DNA of 64,000 nt from Alphaproteobacteria bacterium SO-S41 (GTDB lineage: Bacteria > Pseudomonadota > Alphaproteobacteria > Micropepsales > Micropepsaceae): the NCBI GenBank assembly GCA_019670725.1, contig AP024629.1, positions 186,001 through 250,000 on the forward strand, in the 5' to 3' direction. The translations under genes were made by a program, and so were the position numbers. The notes under the pieces were generated by a model, which made no database searches, was not told the origin of the DNA, and worked only from the letters and a program-made list of their open reading frames with translations. Shown in pieces: positions 26,519 to 35,872 of this stretch. Position 1 is the stretch's first letter. Each line of letters begins with the position of its first letter.

Positions 26519-27400
26519 ATGACGGCAAAGCCCGCCGCACCGCGCGGTCTCGGCCGCGGCCTCAGCGCCCTGCTCGGCGATACGCCTGCCGCGCAGGAGA
26601 ATGCGCAGCGCAGCAACGGCGCGCGCCAGGTCGCCATCGATCTGCTGGGTCCCAACCCGCAGCAGCCGCGCCGCACGTTCAACGAAACGGATTTGCGCGA
26701 GCTCACGGATTCGATCCGCGCCAACGGCATCCTGCAGCCGATCGTCGTGCGGCCCGATCCGCGTGGCCAGGGCCGTTTCCAGATCGTCGCCGGCGAACGG
26801 CGCTGGCGCTCGGCGCAGCGCGCCGGGCTGCACGAGGTGCCGGTCGTGGTGCGCGAGTTCACCGACGACCAGAGCCTGGAAGTCGCGATTATCGAGAACG
26901 TCCAGCGCGCGGACCTCAACGCGATCGAGGAGGCGCTCGGCTATCAGGCGCTGGTCGACCGCTTCAGCTACACACAGGAAAAGCTCGCCGAAAATGTCGG
27001 CAAGAGCCGCAGCCATATCGCGAACATGCTGCGCCTGCTCGCGCTGCCCGACGAAGTGCGGCGGATGGTCGAGGACGGCAAGCTCTCGGCCGGCCATGCC
27101 CGCGCGCTCATCACCGCCAAGGATCCGATCGGCCTCGCTCGCGAGGCAGTCGCGCGGGGGCTCAGCGTCCGCGAGATGGAAGCGCTCGCCAATGCCGCCC
27201 GCACTGTGCCGGCCAAGGGCGGCCGCAAATCCGGCCAGCCCGTGAAGGACGTCGATACCCAGCGCCTGGAAAAGGAAATGAGCGCTGCCACCAAATGCCG
27301 CGTCCTGATCGAGGCGGACAGCGGCAAGGAATCCGGCAAGATCGTCATCGCCTATGGCGATGCCGATGCGTTCGACGAACTTTGGCGGCGTCTCGCCTAG
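26519..27400 (+). CDS. parB: Chromosome partitioning protein ParB (CTPase)
   Basis: 293 residues. The N-terminal ParA-interaction motif is RGLGRGLSALLGD (9-21). The CTP-binding/arginine patch is GERRWR (92-97), with ENVQRADLN at 126-134. An HTH for parS recognition is at about 153-176 (TQEKLAENVGKSRSHIANML), and the C-terminal dimerisation domain ends the protein. It loads at parS, slides and organises the origin region. The stop shares CTAG with the convergent VOC gene. Confidence 0.97.
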   Translation: MTAKPAAPRGLGRGLSALLGDTPAAQENAQRSNGARQVAIDLLGPNPQQPRRTFNETDLRELTDSIRANGILQPIVVRPDPRGQGRFQIVAGERRWRSAQRAGLHEVPVVVREFTDDQSLEVAIIENVQRADLNAIEEALGYQALVDRFSYTQEKLAENVGKSRSHIANMLRLLALPDEVRRMVEDGKLSAGHARALITAKDPIGLAREAVARGLSVREMEALANAARTVPAKGGRKSGQPVKDVDTQRLEKEMSAATKCRVLIEADSGKESGKIVIAYGDADAFDELWRRLA

Positions 27401-27792
27401 GCTTTCGCGGCGGGCTGGATCAGTTCCAGCACATAGCCGTCGGGGTCCTTGCCGAACGCGACCAGCGCATTGCCGAGGCCGGGCGCCGGCGTCGGCTCGC
27501 GCGTGACTTCGAACCCGGCGGCGCGGATGCGCGCGGTGACGCCGGCGATGTCGGTCACGTAGAAGACGAGCTTTACGGGCGCGTTCAGATAGTTCTGCGT
27601 GGAGCCGTCGGTCCAGTGCATCAGCACCAGGGCAGAGCGGCCGGGATGCGAGAGGATGATCTCGTCCATCTCAGGCAGCTTGAAGGTCATGATCTGCTTC
27701 ATGCCGAGGGCGTCGATGTAGAACGCGGCGGAGCGTTCGAGACTGGTGACGCCGATGCCGACCGCGCCGAGATAATCCGCTGAACGTTCCAC
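27397..27792 (-). CDS. VOC/glyoxalase family protein
   Basis: 131 residues from GTG 27792, with GGAGGA at a suitable distance. Two beta-alpha-beta modules: YLGAVGIGVTSLERSAAFYIDALGM at the N-terminus and KLVFYVTDIAGVTARIRAAGFEV in the second half, ending DPDGYVLELIQP with the metal-ligand Glu of glyoxalase-like proteins. Substrate unknown. It lies downstream of holA on the same strand after 72 bp. Confidence 0.86.
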   Translation of the reverse strand: MERSADYLGAVGIGVTSLERSAAFYIDALGMKQIMTFKLPEMDEIILSHPGRSALVLMHWTDGSTQNYLNAPVKLVFYVTDIAGVTARIRAAGFEVTREPTPAPGLGNALVAFGKDPDGYVLELIQPAAKA

Positions 27793-27864
27793 GTGAATAA
27801 TCCTCCAGAGCCGGTCTTGGGCCGGCGTGATGCAAGTGTCGTTAGTCGTGTGTTCGGGGCAATC

Positions 27865-28914
27865 TCACGCGCGTCTCGCGCCCGCGCGGCGGGCCGCGGC
27901 GGCGACCATCAGCAGCGCGCGGCCGGTGATCGCGTCGGCCGGGAGTTCGGTGCGGCGGGTGAGGATCTCGGCTTCCGCGAGTTGTTCGACCGCGGCCATC
28001 GCGGCGTCCGGCGTCCACGCCCGGAGCTGGCGTTGAACGGCGGCCTTGCGCTTCCAGATGAGGCGCGGGAACGCCTTGTCGAGGGCGCGGTCGGGTTCAA
28101 GACCTTCGGCGACCAAGGCGGCGCCGAGATGGACACGCTCCATATGCATCAGCACCATGCGCAGCACGCCCTGCGCGGTGTCACCGCCGGCGATGGCGCG
28201 GGTATAGGCGGAATCGAGCACGGCGAGATCACCGCCGCTGCAGGCATCGATGATTTCGGAAATGTCGGCTTCGGCCTCGATGCCGAGCGCGGCCTCGACG
28301 TCTTCACGTGAAACCGTGCCGCGGCGGGCGCCGTCCGGTCCCTTGTAGAGCGCGAGCTTGACAAGTTCGCCACGTGTCATGCGGCGATCGTCGCCAAGCC
28401 GCGCGCTGAGATCGGCGAGCGCGTCGGAGGCGACGCCGAGGCCTTCGGCCTTCAAGCTCGAGACGATGATGGAGCGGAGGTCTTCGCCCTCGTCGGGATA
28501 GCAGGCGATGGAGGCGGCGATGTCGCCGACGCTTTCGGCGGCGCGGGTCAGCGCGCCCTTGCCGATATCGCCGGCCTCGACCACGACCAGCGCGTCGCCG
28601 GGTGGATCGGCGAGGAAGGCTTCGATCGCCTTCGCCAGCGAATGGTCCGCATCGCGCACGCGCACGACGCGGCGGCCGCCCATCATGGAGATCGCGGCGG
28701 TTTCATCGCCGAGCGAAGCGGGATCGGACTTGATCGTTGCGGCAGCGAGCTCAGCGACGCGGAACGGATCGGTCGGGTCGTCGACGACGGTGCGCGCGAT
28801 GGCGTCGGCGCGCTCGCGCGCGAGGCCCTGGTCGGGGCCGAAGACGAGCGCGAGACGCAGCGCGGCAGGCGGCTTCTTCAGGAACGCTTCGACGCCGCGG
28901 CCCTTGATCTCCAT
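27865..28914 (-). CDS. holA: DNA polymerase III delta subunit
   Basis: 349 residues. The N-terminal ATPase-like domain LRLALVFGPDQGLARERADAIARTV lacks a functional P-loop, as in delta, and the middle has MTRGELVKLALY. It is the clamp-loader subunit that opens the sliding clamp. The start is 4 bp after the lptE stop, forming a leuS-lptE-holA unit found widely in proteobacteria. Confidence 0.94.
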   Translation of the reverse strand: MEIKGRGVEAFLKKPPAALRLALVFGPDQGLARERADAIARTVVDDPTDPFRVAELAAATIKSDPASLGDETAAISMMGGRRVVRVRDADHSLAKAIEAFLADPPGDALVVVEAGDIGKGALTRAAESVGDIAASIACYPDEGEDLRSIIVSSLKAEGLGVASDALADLSARLGDDRRMTRGELVKLALYKGPDGARRGTVSREDVEAALGIEAEADISEIIDACSGGDLAVLDSAYTRAIAGGDTAQGVLRMVLMHMERVHLGAALVAEGLEPDRALDKAFPRLIWKRKAAVQRQLRAWTPDAAMAAVEQLAEAEILTRRTELPADAITGRALLMVAAAARRAGARRA

Positions 28915-28918
28915 GGGA

Positions 28919-29434
28919 TCAGGACGGCTTCATCAGCGAGACCGCGAGGCGCAGCTTGATCTGCTCGGCGATCTCGCGCGCGGCGCGGTCTTCGGCATCC
29001 TTGCGGGCGACGAGCGTCGCGTATTGGGAGTCGACCACATTGTAGGACGCCGTCGTCTCGGCGCGGCCATTGGCGATCGACTTCTCTGCGCCGATCGGCG
29101 TCAGCGTCCAGGTCGCGGTAACCCGGTAATTGTAGCGGGTGATGGAGGCATCGTCCTGAACGGCGAGGCCGCGGCGCTCGTCGGTCAGCTTGATCGCGAG
29201 CGCGTAGACGGTCGATTCGTGATGGCCGGGCGTGTGCAGCGTGCGGTCGAGCGCGTCGGCGACGAGATAGCCGATGCGGTCGCTGTCGTTCGTCGCGGGG
29301 ATCGGCTCGACACGGATCGTCGCGAAGGCGGACTCGGCACCTTCGGGGATACTGGATGTGCCGTAGAGCGGACGAAAGCCGCAGGCCGACAGCATCAACG
29401 CCGCCGTCACCGCGAGGATCGCCCTGGTCTTCAT
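28919..29434 (-). CDS. lptE: LPS-assembly lipoprotein LptE
   Basis: 171 residues starting in the TGATG overlap with the leuS stop. The signal peptide ends in the lipobox LSAC (Cys18), followed by GFRPLYG, the classic start of mature LptE. The beta-rich body holds YNYRVTATWTLTP. LptE plugs and assembles the LptD barrel that inserts LPS into the outer membrane. Gene order leuS-lptE-holA supports the call. Confidence 0.92.
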   Translation of the reverse strand: MKTRAILAVTAALMLSACGFRPLYGTSSIPEGAESAFATIRVEPIPATNDSDRIGYLVADALDRTLHTPGHHESTVYALAIKLTDERRGLAVQDDASITRYNYRVTATWTLTPIGAEKSIANGRAETTASYNVVDSQYATLVARKDAEDRAAREIAEQIKLRLAVSLMKPS

Positions 29435-32049
29435 CACAGCACGATATTGACGATGCGGTTCGGCACGACGATCACCTTCTTCGGCTTCGCACCATCCAGC
29501 AGTCGCTGCACGGAGTCGAGCGCCAGCACGGCGGCCTCGACCTCGGCGGCGGGAAGGTCCTTCTTCAGCGTGATCTCGTCGCGGCGCTTGCCGGCGACCT
29601 GCACGGCGAGCGTCACGCTGTCCTGCGCCACCAGTTCCGGCAGCGCCTTCGGCCAAGCGGCATGGACGATCATCGTGTCGTGACCGAGCAGCGCCCATGC
29701 CTCTTCGGCGAGATGCGGCATCATCGGCGCGACGATCAGCGTCAGCGTTTCCAACGCTTCGCGCAGCGCAGCGCCGGCGCCATCGGCTTTCGTGTCGAAG
29801 GACGAGAGCGTATTCACCAGCTCGTAAAGCCGCGCGACGCCGCGATTGAATCGGAACTGTTCCAAATCCTGCGTCAGCTCGTGCACGGTGCGATGCACGG
29901 CGCGGCGGAGTTCGAGCGAAGCGCCCGTCGCGCCGTCGGGCGAGGTTCCACGTGCAGCAAGATGCGGCAGTGCTTCGTTCAGCAAACGCCAGATGCGCTG
30001 CACGAGACGCGCGGCGCCGTCGACGCCGGACTGGGTCCATTCGCTGTCGCGCTCGGGCGGTGAGTCCGACATCAGGAACCACCGCGCGCAGTCGACACCG
30101 TAGGTGCCGGCGATCTCTTCCGGCGGCACCACGTTCTTCTTCGACTTCGACATCTTCTCGGGTGGGCCGAGCGTCACCGACTGGTTGGTGCCGCGCTTCA
30201 GGACGATGCCGTCGCGCTTCTCGACCTCGTCGGGGCTCAGCCATTTGCCGTCGGCGTCGCGATAGGTCTCGTGGGTGATCATGCCCTGGGTGAAGAGACC
30301 GTCGAACGGCTCCTTCAGCGCGACATGACCGGCCGCCTTCATCGCGCGCATGAAGAAGCGGGCATAGAGAAGGTGCAGGATCGCATGCTCGATGCCGCCG
30401 ATATACTGGTCGACCGGCAGCCAGTAATCGGTCGCGGCGGGGTTGGTCGGCTGATCGACCGGCGTCGCGTCGCAGAAGCGCGCGAAATACCAGGACGAGT
30501 CCACGAACGTGTCCATCGTGTCCGTCTCGCGCCGGCCGGGCTTGCCGCAGGTCGGGCAGGGCACATGCTTCCAGGTCGGATGGCGGTCGAGCGGATTGCC
30601 GGGGACGTCGAAGGTGACGTCGTCGGGCAGCACGACCGGCAGATCGGCATAGGGCACCGGCACCGGCCCGCAATCCTCGCAGTGGATGATCGGGATCGGG
30701 CAGCCCCAATAGCGCTGGCGCGAGACGCCCCAGTCGCGCAGGCGGTAATTGACCTGGCCCTTGCCGAGGCCGCGCGTTTCCAGTTCGGCGATGGCGCGCG
30801 CCTTGGCGGGGCCGGTGTCGAGGCCGTCGAGGAAGTCGGAATGGGCGATGCGGCCCTCGCCGGTATAGGCGTCCGAGCCGACGACGAAGCTGTCGGGATC
30901 GACGCCGGCGGGGATCACCACCGGTTTCACGGGCAGGCCGTATTTGCGGGCGAAGTCGAGGTCGCGCTGGTCGTGCGCAGGGCAACCGAAGATCGCGCCG
31001 GTGCCGTAGTCCATCAGCACGAAGTTCGCGACATAGACGGGCAGCGTCCAGTTGGGATCGAACGGATGGACGGCGCGGATGCCGGTGTCGAAGCCCATCT
31101 TCTCGGCAGTCTCGATCGCGGCTTCGGTCGTGCCGGAGCGGCGGCATTCGTCGATGAAGTTCGCCAGCGCCGGATCGCTCTTCGCGGCCTCGCGGGCGAG
31201 CGGATGGTCGGCGGCGATGGCGACAAAACTCGCGCCGTAAAGCGTATCGGGGCGGGTCGAATAGACCTCGACCTTTTCGATATCGGCGGGCGTCGCGGTC
31301 AGGTCGAAGGCGAAGGTCGCGCCCTCGCTGCGCCCGATCCAGTTCGCCTGCATGGCGCGGACCTTTTCCGGCCAGCGGTCGAGCGTCTTCAGATCGTCGA
31401 GCAATTCATCGGCGAAGGCGGTGATCTTGAAGAACCACTGCGTCAGCTTCTTCTTTTCAACGAGCGCGCCGGAGCGCCAGCCGCGGCCGTCGACGACCTG
31501 CTCGTTGGCGAGCACGGTCATGTCGACCGGGTCCCAGTTGACGGCGCTTTCCTTGCGGTAGGCGAGGCCCAGCTTCACGAAGTCCAGGAACATGCGCTGC
31601 TGGTGCTTGTAGTAGCTGGGATCGCAGGTCGCGAACTCGCGGGACCAGTCGAGCGAGAGGCCCAGCACATCCAGCTGCTCCTTCATCGCGGCGATGTTGT
31701 CGTAGGTCCAGCCCTTGGGGTGGATGCCGCGCTCGGCGGCGGCATTCTCGGCGGGCAGGCCGAAGGCGTCCCAACCGAAGGGGTGCAGCACGTTGAACCC
31801 CGCCATCCGCTTGTAGCGCGCGACGACGTCGCCCATCACATAGTTGCGGCCGTGGCCGATATGGATCTTCCCCGACGGGTAGGGGAACATCTCCAGCACG
31901 TAGTATTTCGGCCGCGCGGAATCCATTTTCGCGCGGAACACGTCCTCCGCCTTCCAGCGGGCGCGCCAGCGCGGTTCGGTCTCCGCGGCGTCGTAGCGGA
32001 CGGGCTGTCGGGGGTCGGTGCTGCTGTCGGTCATCGTGGGATTGATCAT
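29434..32049 (-). CDS. leuS: Leucyl-tRNA synthetase
   Basis: 871 residues from ATG 32049; ATG 32034 is an alternative. Class I motifs are HIGH at 63-66 and KMSKS at 632-636. The CP1 editing domain with GCPAHDQRD is at about 355-363, and a zinc-like CPTCGKP is near 498. It charges tRNA-Leu and edits mischarged isoleucine and valine. First gene of the leuS-lptE-holA unit. Confidence 0.97.
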   Translation of the reverse strand: MINPTMTDSSTDPRQPVRYDAAETEPRWRARWKAEDVFRAKMDSARPKYYVLEMFPYPSGKIHIGHGRNYVMGDVVARYKRMAGFNVLHPFGWDAFGLPAENAAAERGIHPKGWTYDNIAAMKEQLDVLGLSLDWSREFATCDPSYYKHQQRMFLDFVKLGLAYRKESAVNWDPVDMTVLANEQVVDGRGWRSGALVEKKKLTQWFFKITAFADELLDDLKTLDRWPEKVRAMQANWIGRSEGATFAFDLTATPADIEKVEVYSTRPDTLYGASFVAIAADHPLAREAAKSDPALANFIDECRRSGTTEAAIETAEKMGFDTGIRAVHPFDPNWTLPVYVANFVLMDYGTGAIFGCPAHDQRDLDFARKYGLPVKPVVIPAGVDPDSFVVGSDAYTGEGRIAHSDFLDGLDTGPAKARAIAELETRGLGKGQVNYRLRDWGVSRQRYWGCPIPIIHCEDCGPVPVPYADLPVVLPDDVTFDVPGNPLDRHPTWKHVPCPTCGKPGRRETDTMDTFVDSSWYFARFCDATPVDQPTNPAATDYWLPVDQYIGGIEHAILHLLYARFFMRAMKAAGHVALKEPFDGLFTQGMITHETYRDADGKWLSPDEVEKRDGIVLKRGTNQSVTLGPPEKMSKSKKNVVPPEEIAGTYGVDCARWFLMSDSPPERDSEWTQSGVDGAARLVQRIWRLLNEALPHLAARGTSPDGATGASLELRRAVHRTVHELTQDLEQFRFNRGVARLYELVNTLSSFDTKADGAGAALREALETLTLIVAPMMPHLAEEAWALLGHDTMIVHAAWPKALPELVAQDSVTLAVQVAGKRRDEITLKKDLPAAEVEAAVLALDSVQRLLDGAKPKKVIVVPNRIVNIVL

Positions 32050-32108
32050 CCAGGCCGCGCCGGTCCGCGCAGCCTCATTGCAATATGGGGCGGCGCCGGC
32101 GGCTCCGC

Positions 32109-32561
32109 CTATTCGTTTTCGATCGAGGCCTTAAGCTGGCGGGCGCGCAGCAGGATGGCTTCCTGAACGACCGGCTCGGTCATCGCATTGACGCCGGTCT
32201 CGACGCCGTTCACGCGGCGGCCGACCAGGACGGCGACTGAATTCGGGCTGATCGGGCCGGGATAGATCTGCACGACGACCTTGACCTCTTCGCCGGCCGG
32301 CGCGCCCTTGGAGGCGGGCCCCCAGGCGGTCTCGATCCGGCCCCGCGACGGCTCCTGCTTCACGATGGGCAGGAAATAGAGCGTTTCGAGCGCGCCCTGC
32401 CACAGGAAGGGATCGACCGCGAGGTCGGGGGGCATGTTGGCGAGCGTCATCTCGGCGTCACTCAGACCCAGGGTCTGGCATCCCGCGAGACCGGACGCCG
32501 CGAGACACAGACCGAAGGCGGCAGCGCGAAACAGGGGGCGGCGCACGGCATCTCTACGCAT
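32109..32561 (-). CDS. DUF3576 lipoprotein
   Basis: 150 residues with a basic N-terminus and a lipobox LAGC (Cys28). The mature domain has [29 protein letters not shown] and [20 protein letters not shown], matching DUF3576, an alphaproteobacterial family commonly next to leuS. Function unknown; an envelope role is inferred. 59 bp upstream of leuS on the same strand. Confidence 0.83.
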   Translation of the reverse strand: MRRDAVRRPLFRAAAFGLCLAASGLAGCQTLGLSDAEMTLANMPPDLAVDPFLWQGALETLYFLPIVKQEPSRGRIETAWGPASKGAPAGEEVKVVVQIYPGPISPNSVAVLVGRRVNGVETGVNAMTEPVVQEAILLRARQLKASIENE

Positions 32562-32773
32562 CAGGGCACTCGCCTCGTTAAAATTGTTTAGGTCGCAATC
32601 CTCAGGCCCAGCGTCTTAACTGTGCGCAGACGCCCGGGCAAGGCGAGCCCGAGGCCGACGGCGGGGCCGACCTGCCGCAAAAGTGACAAACCGCGTGGGC
32701 ATTCTTGGTAAACGCGCGTTAACGTGTCCTGATAGATGAAGGGCACCAGGACCTGATCGACAGGAGTAAGCCG
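32562..32773. promoter_or_regulatory. Divergent gap between the DUF3576 and porin genes
   Basis: 212 bp with no gene. A near-palindrome TAAACGCGCGTTAAC occurs at about 32708-32722. TTGGTA near 32706 could be a -35 for the porin gene, but no -10 at standard spacing is clear. AGGAG lies 8 bp before the porin ATG. Confidence 0.35.
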
Positions 32774-34036
32774 ATGTCCCGCACCGTTCTTTCCGGCGTC
32801 AGCCTCGGCGCGCTGGCTCTTGCCCTGGCGGCCGTCGCCGCGGCCAACGACGTCAAATGGGATGTCAGCGGTTTCGCCGACGGGTCGATCTTCGACGCCG
32901 ACCAGGATGTCAGCGGCTTCGCCAATCCTGGCCAAGACGGGTTCGACGCGCTGGGCAACGCCAAGCTGCAGCTCCGCGGCTCGTTGGTGCTTGAGGACGG
33001 CACCGAGGTCGGCGGACGCGTCGAACTCCGCCTGCAGAGCGGCGGGCGGTCCAATTCGACGACCGGCGTCTCGGACGCGTTTGTCGCGGAAAAGGTCTAT
33101 TTCTGGGTCGAAAACGGGCTCGGGCGGCTGGAGCTGGGCGCGCAGGACGGCGCCGCCAAACAGGCCCAGGCGGCTCCGCCCTCGATCACCAAGTCGATGC
33201 GCATCGACAATCCGCTGATGATGCCGGTCGCCGACGGCGACGGGCTTTATTATCGCCCGGCCGGGCTGATGCTGCGCACCGATAGCTATGCGTCGGACCA
33301 GAGCGCGAAGGTCATCTACCGCTCGCCGCGCCTGTTCGGGCTGCAGCTCAGCATTTCCTATATGCCGGAATTCTCGGCCAATCTGGAACGCTTCGTGAAG
33401 ACGTCAGCGACGGATTTCGACCAGCAGTCGAACATCTGGGAGGCCGCGCTCAACTACGACACCAATCTCGACGATATCCGCATCCGCGCCAGCCTGACCT
33501 ATCTGATGGGCGAGAACGAGGAAGCGCGGGATACGACCGTGACGCTCTCCAGCCCCTGGCGGTCCGGCGACTTGAGCGAGTGGAGCGGCGCGCTGAACCT
33601 CAAATACAAGGGTTTCAGCGTCGGCGCGGCCTACCGGCATTCCAATGCAAGGGGCGGTTTCGTCGATGCGGCCCCGGTCGTCCTCACCAATGGGGCGAGC
33701 GATACCGAGATCTGGTCGCTGGGCGCGCTCTATGAATGGGAAGACTGGCGGGTCGGCGCGAACTATGCGCGCGGGACGGCCAATGTCGCCGTGGAAAGCG
33801 GGCTCGGCGGACGGGTCGAGGAGCAGACCGGCGAGGGTTGGCAGATCGCGGCGGGCTATGCGGTCACGACGGACATCCAGATTTCGGCAGGCTTCCAGCG
33901 CTACGGCTTCAACGCCTCCAGCGGCCTCAACCCGTTCGGCCTCGCTGAATTCCACCCGGCGGGCCTGCCCAGCGGCGGCTATGTCGGCGATCTCGACGCC
34001 GATATCGTCTTCACCGAGTTCTCGTTCGGCTTCTGA
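32774..34036 (+). CDS. Outer membrane porin
   Basis: 420 residues. Signal peptide about 1-24 (ending AVAAAND). The mature part alternates polar and hydrophobic residues throughout, with tyrosine/tryptophan girdles, and ends EFSFGF with the C-terminal Phe needed for BAM insertion. KLQLRGSLVLEDGTEVGGRVEL and the later GAAYRHSN-type strands resemble general trimeric porins of alphaproteobacteria. Solute specificity is not evident. The last 58 bp overlap the 3' end of the ThiE-like gene on the other strand. Confidence 0.88.
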   Translation: MSRTVLSGVSLGALALALAAVAAANDVKWDVSGFADGSIFDADQDVSGFANPGQDGFDALGNAKLQLRGSLVLEDGTEVGGRVELRLQSGGRSNSTTGVSDAFVAEKVYFWVENGLGRLELGAQDGAAKQAQAAPPSITKSMRIDNPLMMPVADGDGLYYRPAGLMLRTDSYASDQSAKVIYRSPRLFGLQLSISYMPEFSANLERFVKTSATDFDQQSNIWEAALNYDTNLDDIRIRASLTYLMGENEEARDTTVTLSSPWRSGDLSEWSGALNLKYKGFSVGAAYRHSNARGGFVDAAPVVLTNGASDTEIWSLGALYEWEDWRVGANYARGTANVAVESGLGGRVEEQTGEGWQIAAGYAVTTDIQISAGFQRYGFNASSGLNPFGLAEFHPAGLPSGGYVGDLDADIVFTEFSFGF

Positions 34037-34587
34037 AGCGCCGAAATGGCGGCATAGCCGGAGACGGCTGTGCCGGTCAGGCGTGCGAAGCGATCCGGCG
34101 TCATGCCGCCTAGGGCGATCACCGGCATCGCCGCCTGCTCGGCCAGTGCGGCGAAGCGCAGGACGCCGAGCGTTTGCGCGCCGGGGTGGCTGGCGGTCGC
34201 GAAGACCGGCGAGACGAGGACCGCATCGACCTGCGCCCGTTCCGCCGCGACCAGACCGGGGACGCCGTGCGCGGCGGCGGTGACGAGACCGTGCGGCAGC
34301 AGGCGGCGGACAGCGGTCGCGCGATGGATCAACCATTCGGGGGCATGAAAGCCGTCGGCCTTCACGGCGGCCGCCAGTTTCACGTCGCCGGCAACGAGGA
34401 AAACGAGGCCCCGTCTTGCGGCGAGGGCCCTGAGCGTGCGCGCAAGCCTGGCGCGATCGGGCGCATTGTAGTGGCGGAAGATGACGCCGGCGCCGTGCGG
34501 CAAGGACCGCATCGCCGCGGCCGCGTCGCCGCGCGTGTCGTCGGTCATCAGCCAGAGGGTCGGGAGCGGCGGGCGCATGGTCCTCAT
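33979..34587 (-). CDS. Thiamine phosphate synthase/TenI-like protein
   Basis: 202 residues from ATG 34587 (ATG 34578 also possible). A TIM-barrel pattern: LWLMTDDTRG at the N-terminus, GVIFRHYNAPDRARLARTL, VLVSPVFATASHPGAQTLG as the phosphate-binding/TPP loop, and PVIALGGMTPDRFARL. It is shorter and more divergent than true ThiE and lies outside any thiamine operon, so it may be a TenI-type paralogue. The C-terminal tail (ALQKPNENSVKTISASRSPT) lies in the part antisense to the porin gene. Confidence 0.75.
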   Translation of the reverse strand: MRTMRPPLPTLWLMTDDTRGDAAAAMRSLPHGAGVIFRHYNAPDRARLARTLRALAARRGLVFLVAGDVKLAAAVKADGFHAPEWLIHRATAVRRLLPHGLVTAAAHGVPGLVAAERAQVDAVLVSPVFATASHPGAQTLGVLRFAALAEQAAMPVIALGGMTPDRFARLTGTAVSGYAAISALQKPNENSVKTISASRSPT

Positions 34588-34631
34588 GTCGCGCCTTGCG
34601 CGCGGGCGTGCAACACGCATAAGCGAGGGCC

Positions 34632-35294
34632 ATGACCGACGCCGTCGCCGCCCTTGCCGAGATCCACGCCCGTATCGCCGCTGCGGCCGTCAGCGCGGGA
34701 CGTGCTGCGGATGCGGTGACGCTGGTCGCGGTCTCCAAGACATTCGATTCGGCAGCGATCCGTCCGGTGCTCGAAGCGGGCCAGCGCGTCTTCGGCGAGA
34801 ACCGCGTGCAGGAGGCGCAGGCGAAATGGCTGGCGCTGCGCGACGATTATCCGGATACGGAGCTTCACCTGATCGGTCAGCTCCAGTCGAACAAGGCGCG
34901 CGAGGCTGTTGCGTTGTTCGATGCGATTCACAGCGTTGATCGGCTGAGCCTCGCCAGGGCGCTGGCCGTGGAGATTGCGAAGCAAGGCAAGGCGCCGCTG
35001 CTGTTCGTCCAGGTGAACACGGGCGAGGAGGCGCAGAAGGGCGGCGTCATGCCGCGTGAGACGGGCGCGTTCCTGACGGAGTGCCGCGATCTCGGTCTCG
35101 CGATCGGCGGGTTGATGTGCATTCCGCCCGAAGACGAAGCGCCCGCGTTGCATTTCGCGCTGCTTGCCGAACTCGCGCAGGACCATGGCTTGACGCGGCT
35201 CTCGATGGGCATGAGCGGGGATTTCGAAACGGCGGTGAAGCTGGGCGCGACGCATGTGCGCGTCGGCAGCGCGATCTTCGGCGGGCGCGGCTAG
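34632..35294 (+). CDS. PLP homeostasis protein YggS/YBL036C
   Basis: 220 residues, a single-domain PLP-binding barrel. Lys36 in VAVSKTFD binds PLP, FGENRVQEAQ follows, then HLIGQLQSNK and the phosphate-binding LSMGMSGDFE...GATHVRVGSAIFG. It controls free PLP and vitamin B6 balance. The stop shares CTAG with the convergent L,D-transpeptidase gene. Confidence 0.93.
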   Translation: MTDAVAALAEIHARIAAAAVSAGRAADAVTLVAVSKTFDSAAIRPVLEAGQRVFGENRVQEAQAKWLALRDDYPDTELHLIGQLQSNKAREAVALFDAIHSVDRLSLARALAVEIAKQGKAPLLFVQVNTGEEAQKGGVMPRETGAFLTECRDLGLAIGGLMCIPPEDEAPALHFALLAELAQDHGLTRLSMGMSGDFETAVKLGATHVRVGSAIFGGRG

Positions 35295-35872
35295 GCGGCG
35301 CTGACGACGATGTGCGTTTCGGGGCCGACCAGCGCGAGCAGCTTCATCATCTCCTCCAGCGGTACGGCGACGCAGCCGGCGGTCGGGCTGTAATCGCTGC
35401 GGCTGATGTGGAGGAAAATCGCGCTGCCCCGGCCGTCCGTGGGCGGATCGTCATTGTACCCCATCACGACGATGACGTCGTAGATGTCGTCCTTGCGCCA
35501 GAGCTCTTCGTGGCTCGCGCGATAGGGAAGTTGGACGGGCTTGTTGTAGTTCGGATCGCCCGGCGCGTCGCACCAGCCATCGCTCGGTTTCAGCGCCTGC
35601 ATGGGCAGGCGGGTCTGCGGCGCCGGCATCTTGTCGGGACGGTAGAAGCCTTCGCGTAGCGCCCAGCGGCCGATCGGCGTGCCGCCATCGCCCTCGTGCT
35701 TGTCCGCGGTGAGGCCGGTGCGACCCACCGCACAGCGCATCGCGAACCCATTCGCTTCCAGAATGAAGCCGCCTTCGGCCCAGGGCCGTACCGTGAGATC
35801 CATGGACTCGACGCTAAAGCCGTCGCAGGCATCTTCAGCCGTGACGGAGGGACGCAGGGGCTCAGCGGCCAT
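35291..35872 (-). CDS. L,D-transpeptidase/YkuD-fold protein
   Basis: 193 residues from ATG 35872, which overlaps the upstream gene by 11 bp; starts at 35896 and 35803 are also possible. The YkuD active site is HISRSDYSPTAGCVAVP, with the nucleophilic Cys. Upstream segments GRTGLTADKHEGDGGTPIG and VVMGYNDDP are typical of the COG3786 branch. No clear signal peptide is present with any start, so it may be cytoplasmic or exported in an unusual way. The family cross-links or modifies peptidoglycan stem peptides. Confidence 0.86.
   Translation of the reverse strand: MAAEPLRPSVTAEDACDGFSVESMDLTVRPWAEGGFILEANGFAMRCAVGRTGLTADKHEGDGGTPIGRWALREGFYRPDKMPAPQTRLPMQALKPSDGWCDAPGDPNYNKPVQLPYRASHEELWRKDDIYDVIVVMGYNDDPPTDGRGSAIFLHISRSDYSPTAGCVAVPLEEMMKLLALVGPETHIVVSAA

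Noticed and set aside
27785-27800. CGTTCCACGTGAATAA over the GTG start of the VOC gene.
   Set aside because: 12 of 16, with mismatches in the right arm. Suggestive near parB but below my threshold.
28300-28315. parS-like GTCTTCACGTGAAACC inside holA.
   Set aside because: Only 12 of 16 positions match and one arm is broken. ParB might bind weakly, but it is not reported as a site.
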